Shown piece by piece: positions 57,465 to 64,000 of a stretch of DNA of 64,000 nucleotides. The stretch comes from Sesamum alatum (taxonomy: Eukaryota > Streptophyta > Magnoliopsida > Lamiales > Pedaliaceae), in the NCBI GenBank assembly GCA_034509735.1, contig JACGWO010000005.1, forward strand, positions 33,944,479-34,008,478, given 5' to 3'. Made by a program: the position numbers and the translations under genes. Position 1 is the first letter of the stretch. Each line of letters opens with the position of its first letter. Under the pieces are notes generated by a model. That model saw nothing but the letters and a program-made list of their open reading frames with translations. It did no database searches and was not told where the DNA came from.

Positions 57465-58320
57465 AAATAAATTACAACGATTTTTTCTGAGTTTTAATAT
57501 AATTACAAGGGTAAATTATATCCATTCTTTTTGAAATTTAATATAATTATAAATATCCCTTAATGTTTGAAAAATTACAGATACTCCCTTCTAAGGTTTG
57601 TAATTTTTAACTAAAAGCTTGAAATTAACTATTTTGCCTTTTATTTTTTTTATTTAAAAAAATTAACCGAAGCAAATTGCATTATTCCTTATCTGTGTAA
57701 AAAACTTAAGAACCTCTCCCTGCGCATTATAGTCCAAAAAAATTTAAGAATTAAATAAAAAAATAATTCAGTGGATAAGGGCATTTTGGTCAATTCACCC
57801 ATAAAAATGGATTGAAATGGGTTATTTATTAGACAGTTACGAACCTCGGGGGTATTTATAATTTCTCAAACAATAAGGGGATATTTGTAATTATGTCAAA
57901 CCTTAGGGGAGCTAGTTGTAATTTACCCTAATTACAAATATCATTTCAGTGTTTCAAAAATTACAAATACCCCCTTGAAGTTTGTAATTTTTAACCAAGG
58001 GATTGAAATGGTTCATTTTGCCCTTAATTATTTTGTTTTAGATTATAGAAAAATCAGTCGAGGTAAATTACATTATTGCTCCTTTGTATAAAAAAACTAA
58101 GAAACCTCCCTCTGCGCATTTCTGTTCAAAAAATTTAGAAAATTTTAAAAAATAATTCAATTTGCATAAAGGTATTTTAGTCAGTTCACCAATAAAAATG
58201 GATGAAAATTGGTTATTAGTTAGACAGTTACAAACCTCAGGGTGGTATTTATAATTTTAAAACAACGACAGGATATTCGTATTTATGTCAAACCTCAGGG
58301 GAGGTCATTATAATTCACCC
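57465..58320. mobile_element. Family A MITE, copy 4, interrupted by a second family A MITE
   Basis: The outer element runs from AAATAAATTACAACG to ATTATAATTCACCC and is flanked by TAAATTAAA on both sides (57456-57464 and 58321-58329), an exact 9-bp duplication. Its left arm is split after 44 bases by the copy at 57509-57928 and resumes at about 57929 with ATATCATTTCAGTG. Confidence 0.85.
57509..57928. mobile_element. Family A MITE, copy 5, nested in copy 4
   Basis: 420 bp from GGGTAAATTATATCC to GTTGTAATTTACCC, flanked by TAATTACAA on both sides (57500-57508 and 57929-57937), an exact 9-bp duplication. The ends are intact, unlike those of its host copy, so it is the younger insertion. Confidence 0.9.
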
Positions 58321-59593
58321 TAAATTAAAATATTATTAATTAATTAAGCATATTGATGAGTGGGAATATTGAAGAAAGGAGGAGTGTTTTAAGTTGACAT
58401 TATTGCATAAAACTAGTAAGATTGTGTTAATTACTTGGCTTATTAGTCTTAATAAAGAAAATAGTGAAAGTTAGTGGTGTGATTACCTGTGAGGGTGGGT
58501 TGAGTTATCTTGCAAAAGCCCACAATCGAACAAATGGGTAAAATGTCAATAATGTCCATTTTTTTACCTTGCAAATTACATTTATTACGTTTGGTTTTGT
58601 TTTTAGAGTGTTTTGTTTTGTGAAGATAGAGAAAGAAAAATAAAGATAAATAAGTGTGTGTTAGAGATAGGTGTATGTTTAGATTTGTTTTAAGAGTTAA
58701 TTTTAAATAGTGTAAAAAATATATTGTATGTATTGTGTTGTATATTGGAAGACAAAAATTATTGTTTATTGTCAAATCATGTCACTTTTATTTTTATAAA
58801 TGCTATATGTATATATTAATATTTATTTATTTTTATTGTATTCATTTTGTTGTATATTGAGAGATAAAAAAAATATTGTTCATTGTCAAATCATGTCTAT
58901 TTTTATATGTATATAATAATATTTATTTGTTTGTAGGTGGATTAAATTATATGATATATTATTCTATAGGAGAATGAGAAAATTACCCAAAGCACCTAGT
59001 GAAGATGTATTATTGTAAATGAGAATGGAAAAATTACCCAAAATACCTAGTGAAGGAATTTTGGGTAATATTATGTTTGGTTTTGTTTTCTCACCATCTC
59101 GGAAATGATTTGAAAACAAAACAAAACATAGGGATTGTTATCTTTACCTCCCTCTCAAGTCGGGCTCCAAGTAGGCTTGAAAAAGTAATCAAATTAGTCG
59201 ATATTCGACTGAAACCGACTGATAAAAACCCATATGAATCCGATTCGTTAAACTCAACAAATCAAACTTAAACAAGATTTTATGTATGGTAAACTTTTGA
59301 GCCCGATTCGAGCTCGATCTACTAGTGCAAAAATAATAAAATATACTTAAAAATATCAAATTATTCGAGTTCGACTCGTGTTTGATCCAATTAAAACTCG
59401 TTTGAACTCGATTAAATCAATAATCAAATCGCATAATTTTTTAAGCTCGATAATAATTCAAACAAATTTGAACAATAATGTGTTCAATTTGTCTCAATCT
59501 ATTTACGGTCCTAGGTACAAGAGTTGAATAGCAAGAACAAGGCAAGTTATTTTAGTACCATTCGAAGGTCGGAGGTACGTTTTAGAAGTGTTT

Positions 59594-59628
<35 letters not shown>

Positions 59629-60219
59629 AGTTTCTTTTGTTCGAAAATATTTCATCTTCTTCGAGCTCATGTGAAATTTATGGGGATGTTCTTATAAGAA
59701 ATTTTTTCCAGATAATTTGGGGGAGAAATATGTGATAAGATGTGCAAGGGCAATTCAATTCAAAATTTGATTATGCCCCAAAGTAAACATAGAATTCAGT
59801 TTTGGGTTATATATAAGATACACCAAAGTAAATCTATATTAATATATAAATAAAAATACCATTTTCATTCATAAAAGACGATTACTTACACCGCGTCACT
59901 AAATTTTGTTATGCCAATAACACCTCTATGTTAGTTTTTTTTTTTTATTTATTTCTCTCTCTCTCTCTCTCTCTCTCTTTTTAAAGTGTGTTATAATATA
60001 TTTTAAAATATAAAATATTATTTATTATATGCACGCAGGGACGGCTGCCAAGTCGACTAGTCATTTATAATTAATACCGAATTTTTTTTATCATATATTT
60101 CATACAAATTTATTTATACTTAAATAACTCTATGCTCAAAGTAAACAGACCTAACAGGACTAAAATTAGGGAAAAGATACTTCCAATATAAAATCTTCTA
60201 CTAAAACATCAGACAATTC

Positions 60220-60291
60220 GGGTGTTTGGTCTAGTGGTATGATTCTCGCTTTGGGTGCGAGAGGTCGCGAGTTCGATTCTCGCAACACCCC
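60220..60291 (+). tRNA. tRNA-Pro (TGG)
   Basis: 72 nt. Acceptor GGGTGTT pairs with AACACCC, the A box is TGGTCTAGTGG, anticodon stem-loop CTCGCTTTGGGTGCGAG gives anticodon TGG, and the T arm is GCGAG-TTCGATT-CTCGC. A TTTT terminator follows directly. A family A MITE begins 35 bp downstream. Confidence 0.97.
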
Positions 60292-60326
60292 TTTTGTTTT
60301 TCCATTCCTTTTATTCTTAATTAAAA

Positions 60327-60750
60327 GGGTAAATTGCATCTACCTCCTCTAAGGTTTGGCATAATTACAATTACCCCCTTGTTGTTTGAAAAATCACAAT
60401 ACCTCCCTGAGGTTTGTAATCGTCTAACAAATAGCACATTTTCGTCAATTTTATGGGTAAATTGACCAAAATACCCTTAAGAACTGAATTATTTTTATTT
60501 AACTCTTAAAAAATTTTTAAACTACAATGTGTATGAAGATGTTTCTTAAGTTTTTTACACAGAGCATCAATAATATAATTTGTCTTGGCCGATTTTTCTA
60601 TAATTTTAATAAAAAATTTAAGGGCAAAATGGTCAATTTTAGGCCTTTGGTTAAAAATTACAAACTTCAGGGGGTATTTATAATTTTTCAAACACCGAGA
60701 GGATATTTGTAATTATATAACACCTCAGGGAAGGTAGATGTAATTTACCC
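60327..60750. mobile_element. Mutator-like MITE, family A, copy 6
   Basis: 424 bp from GGGTAAATTGCATCTACCTC to GGTAGATGTAATTTACCC, flanked by TAATTAAAA on both sides (60318-60326 and 60751-60759). It is the cleanest copy in the window, with long inverted arms (over 90 bp by eye). Confidence 0.92.
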
Positions 60751-62419
60751 TAATTAAAAATGTAAGTTTTTCTCCTAACTCTTTCTTAATTTTGCAAAGT
60801 CAAAATAGAAGCACATAAATGTCAATAAACACAGACCCAGGCCCATTAATCCTCTTTATGGGCTTACAGCCCAATTTAGAGGTTCAAACACATTATCATT
60901 AGGCCCAACTCATGCGACTTGCAGCTACTACGCTAGTAGTCCAATGGACATGACCCGACCCGACCCGCCCGTCTGGCCTTACATCGGATCGGGTTAGAAT
61001 GGACCTAGAACTCCATCTATCCTGGACTCGGGGACCAATGGACTGAACTGAACACATTAGACCTGTTAGACTCTCAGTTTCAAATTTTCAAAATATTAAA
61101 AATATATATTTCTCTTAAAAAAATCATAACCTTTTAAATATGAGATAATAATATTACTAATAAATAAATATTTTTTTTATTAAATTTATATGTGCATGTT
61201 TTATACGTTAAACCATTAAATTTTCAAAAATATTTGTTGCTTTTATATACACCAAAGCAACATTCTATTATTATTTTATTTTATTTTTTTAATCTACAAA
61301 AATATTACTTTGTCCTTTTGTTTTGTATGTGAGTGTAAATAAAATAAATACACTGCATTTGATTGATGGTTTTGAAATAAAACTTTTAAAATTCTTATAC
61401 TGAATCTTGTGATATTTTTTGGAAAATTTTGTAGTACAAAGAATTTCGAATTATGTCACTTCTATTTAGAATTATGTTTTATGAAATACGATAGAATTAT
61501 TGATAGAAATTATGTGCCACATGTATGGTGAAAATATAGTAACAATTAACATAATTCTCAATATATTTGTATTATCACTATAAATGTGTCACTAAATATC
61601 TATATTGATAACTTAATCCGCAATTCTACCACTAATAACTATATTAGGACAATATCAAAATTATTTTCATTTAGATATAGTTTTGGTAACAAACTTAAAA
61701 TTTTCCCTTAATATTTTGTCAATAATATTATTCTTTATTGTAATGAATGATGCATGTGGTGCCACTTGATTAACTTGATTTATTGATTGCAAACATAATT
61801 GAACTAGTTGAGATACTTCAATCTGACACTTATCAGCACTTGATTGGATACAAAATTTTATTTGTCTACGCTTACTTTACCCAAGTCTTGCTAAAATGTT
61901 TCGATTGTCCAAAAAATGACAATATATTTAGGAAGACTTATTTCCTCTGTTCGTGAATATTTTGTGATTTGTGTTTATAACTATATTTTAAAATAATTTT
62001 ATATACAAAATATTAATATATTATCGCAATGCATATAGTAAAGAAATAATTAAATAAGACTTTAAGAAATTAGAAAGTTGCACCAATTTAATCTCATCCC
62101 ACAGAGTAAACGAGGCTTGTGGGAATGTAAGAAGTATTTTAAAACTCATATGGAACTTCTCAAATGAAAGAAAGGCAATAGTTGAATAAATAGTTGTAAA
62201 TTTTTTTACTAGTGTAGAAGATTAAGTGACCTAATAAAATTTCATAACATTATAATAAATCCAATTTAGGCCACATAAGTATATCAAATACGACGTCAAA
62301 TACTTATTAAACCTCACGAGATTACAATTAAATCATTATGATAATAAGATTTTAAACCTCAACTAAATATTAAATTAAACTGACACATTAAGTTCAACTA
62401 AAGTATAACTTTAAAAAAG

Positions 62420-63904
62420 GGGGAAAAAAAAAATTAGTCCATTAACTTGGTTCTCATTCAATTTTAGTATACTAACTTTGATAGTTTTCAATTTTATACA
62501 CTACGTTGTAATTTTGTTCAATTAAGTCGACCGGTGGCCAGATTTTGCTTTTGTGGCCGGAAAATAGCATGTGTACTGCACATGCTGCCAAAGTGGCGAT
62601 TTTTTATCCATGTGGCACTAGATAATGACTTGGCACTTGAGGTAGACATTTTTTTTTTTATCTTTTTTCTGCACATAAGCACTTACATAAAAAAAAAAAG
62701 TCAAATTACATAAAAACAAGCTTTGAATTTGTATTTTATAATAACTTTCGTGACACGTCGTCCCTGCATGCATGTAATGAATAATCTTCCATACTTTAAA
62801 AGGTATTAATAAATTAAAATAAAATATATAACTCAATATACCAGCTTCAAAAAATTTTTTATTAAATATATTATCGACACAACAAAAAGATAAACTAAAA
62901 TTATAGATAATTATAAATAATTATTCTAAAATACTTAATAGAGTATAAAAATTGATTATTATTATTTTACAATACATACATAAAATTATTATTTTAAAAA
63001 TATTTTAGATCATACAGATAAAAAAAATACATAAAATTATATATAACTATAATAGATAAAAACTACATAAAATTATATATAACTATAAATAATTTTATTT
63101 TGTTATAAAAAATTACTTTATTTAATTATAAAATTAGAAATACATAAAATTTATTTTATAAAAAATAAATAATATAAATATTTTAAATATATATATAATA
63201 ATCCATATTTTATAAATTTTATTTATGACTATAAATATTTTATAATATGTACAATTAAATAAATTAAGATATAATACAAATTTTAAAAAAAAATATTCCC
63301 TAACCCCCCACCCCCATCTCTCCCCGTCCAACCCGCCCCCAGTAGAGGGGGGGCGACGGCGAGTTGCTAGTGGTCTGTAACAATTTGGCAACCATCGCGC
63401 CCAGCCGTGCGCTAGGCGACGGCGAGTCGCCCAGTGGTGTTAAGGGGCGACGTCGGCCCCTTGCTTGGGGCAGCGTCGCCCCTTCTATGGGAGACAGACG
63501 GCGGCGCAGGTGGACGGAGGGGGGGGGGGGTGTGGGCGGGGGAGGGGGGTTGGGTGGGTAGGAATTTTTTTTAAATTTTTATTATATAATAATTTTATTT
63601 AATTATATATATATATATTTATATACAATTAATCATGTTGGAAGCATGATTTAGCCACATCATCTGCCACTTGTAATTTTAACCACATAATGTGCTGATG
63701 TGGTCAATTTCGCCGGACACATATGCAACACTTAGCCACATCATCAGATTCCGATAAATTGACCGGAAAATTGAAACAAAAACCCTAAATTGGACTTAAT
63801 TGAAGCAAAATTACAACATAGTATATAAAATTGAAAACTATCAATGTTATTGTACTAAGATTGAACTAAAACCAAGTTAATGGACTAAAAATATTTTTTT
63901 CCCC
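62420..63904. mobile_element. 1.5-kb inverted-repeat element with GC-rich core, family K
   Basis: The left end GGGGAAAAAAAAAATTAGTC and right end GACTAAAAATATTTTTTTCC begin inverted arms of about 200 bp (CCATTAACTTGGTTCTCATT against AAACCAAGTTAATGG). The flanks TTAAAAAAG (62411-62419) and TTAAAAAAT (63905-63913) match at 8 of 9. Most of the interior is very AT-rich, but 63297-63555 is a GC-rich island with a repeated GCGACGGCGAGT(T/C)GC. Open frames across it are low-complexity and not convincing proteins. Confidence 0.75.
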
Positions 63905-64000
63905 TTAAAAAATTTCAACACTCTCTTCAACAATAGTTTCCCACCTTAGTACTCGAGGATAAGGATTCTCTCTTGGGAAGCGATTGTTTCGAGCACAAAT

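Larger units (their letters stand above)
49005..64000. other. 15-kb gene-poor region
   Basis: Only tRNA-Pro and repeats can be supported. Listed elements lie at 49203-49520, 49599-49764, 49792-49955, 50549-51229, 55847-56132, 56543-56990, 57465-58320, 60327-60750 and 62420-63904. Other remnants: 51803-51960 (TTTTGGTCCCTCCATAATAC end), 52622-52820 (decayed family B), 53697-53880 (GGGTGTTTGGCTGATGAG, also seen near 11217) and 59160-59480 (degenerate CTCGA-rich repeat). Long A and T runs occur at 52146-52174 and 59589-59613. No protein-coding exon was recognised. Confidence 0.65.

Noticed and set aside
63134..63561. Arg/Gly-rich open frames in the GC-rich island near the window end
   Set aside because: Inside an inverted-repeat transposon, low complexity, no start context or homology.

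Overview
This window is plant nuclear DNA. It holds intron-containing genes with GT..AG boundaries, two eukaryotic-type tRNA genes, plant-specific families (nicotianamine synthase, dirigent protein, a CKI1-type hybrid histidine kinase), and long AT-rich intergenic tracts full of small inverted-repeat transposons. The proteins read as eudicot. A Lamiales relative such as sesame is a guess from general likeness, not something the sequence proves.

Layout. An intronless nicotianamine synthase gene (+) opens the window at 21-974. About 12.7 kb of repeat-rich DNA follows. Next is a two-exon secretory or membrane protein gene (-, 13798-19536) with a 5-kb intron that holds a pogo-like Emigrant/Lemi1 element. 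A dirigent protein gene (+, 21945-22685) is followed at once by tRNA-Ala(AGC) (-). The small GTPase SAR1 (-, three exons, 24216-26902) comes next. After 6 kb of repeats there is a universal stress protein (+, four exons, 32943-33817), then a CKI1-like histidine kinase (+, seven exons, 34649-41109), an RluA-family pseudouridine synthase (-, two exons, 42095-44020), and a plant-specific protein resembling those annotated TRF-like (-, six exons, 45859-48741). From 48.7 kb to the end there is no protein gene I can support: only repeats, one tRNA-Pro(TGG) (+), and a 1.5-kb inverted-repeat element with a GC-rich core.

The genes do not form a pathway. They are unlinked housekeeping and specialised functions: metal chelation, secretory traffic, stress response, two-component signalling, RNA modification, and lignan or lignin coupling.

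Two coding disruptions stand out. The secreted-protein gene has an in-frame TAG followed by 52 more open codons that encode two copies of a 22-residue acidic repeat. The histidine kinase has a one-base frameshift in exon 2, while every other exon and all its catalytic motifs are intact.

The repeat landscape is dominated by several non-autonomous families whose inverted ends resemble GGGTAAATT...AATTTACCC. Several copies have exact 9-bp target duplications, which points to Mutator-type mobility, and two clear cases of nesting give relative insertion ages. I found no intact transposase, no LTR retrotransposon coding region, no CRISPR array and no wholly new multi-gene system.
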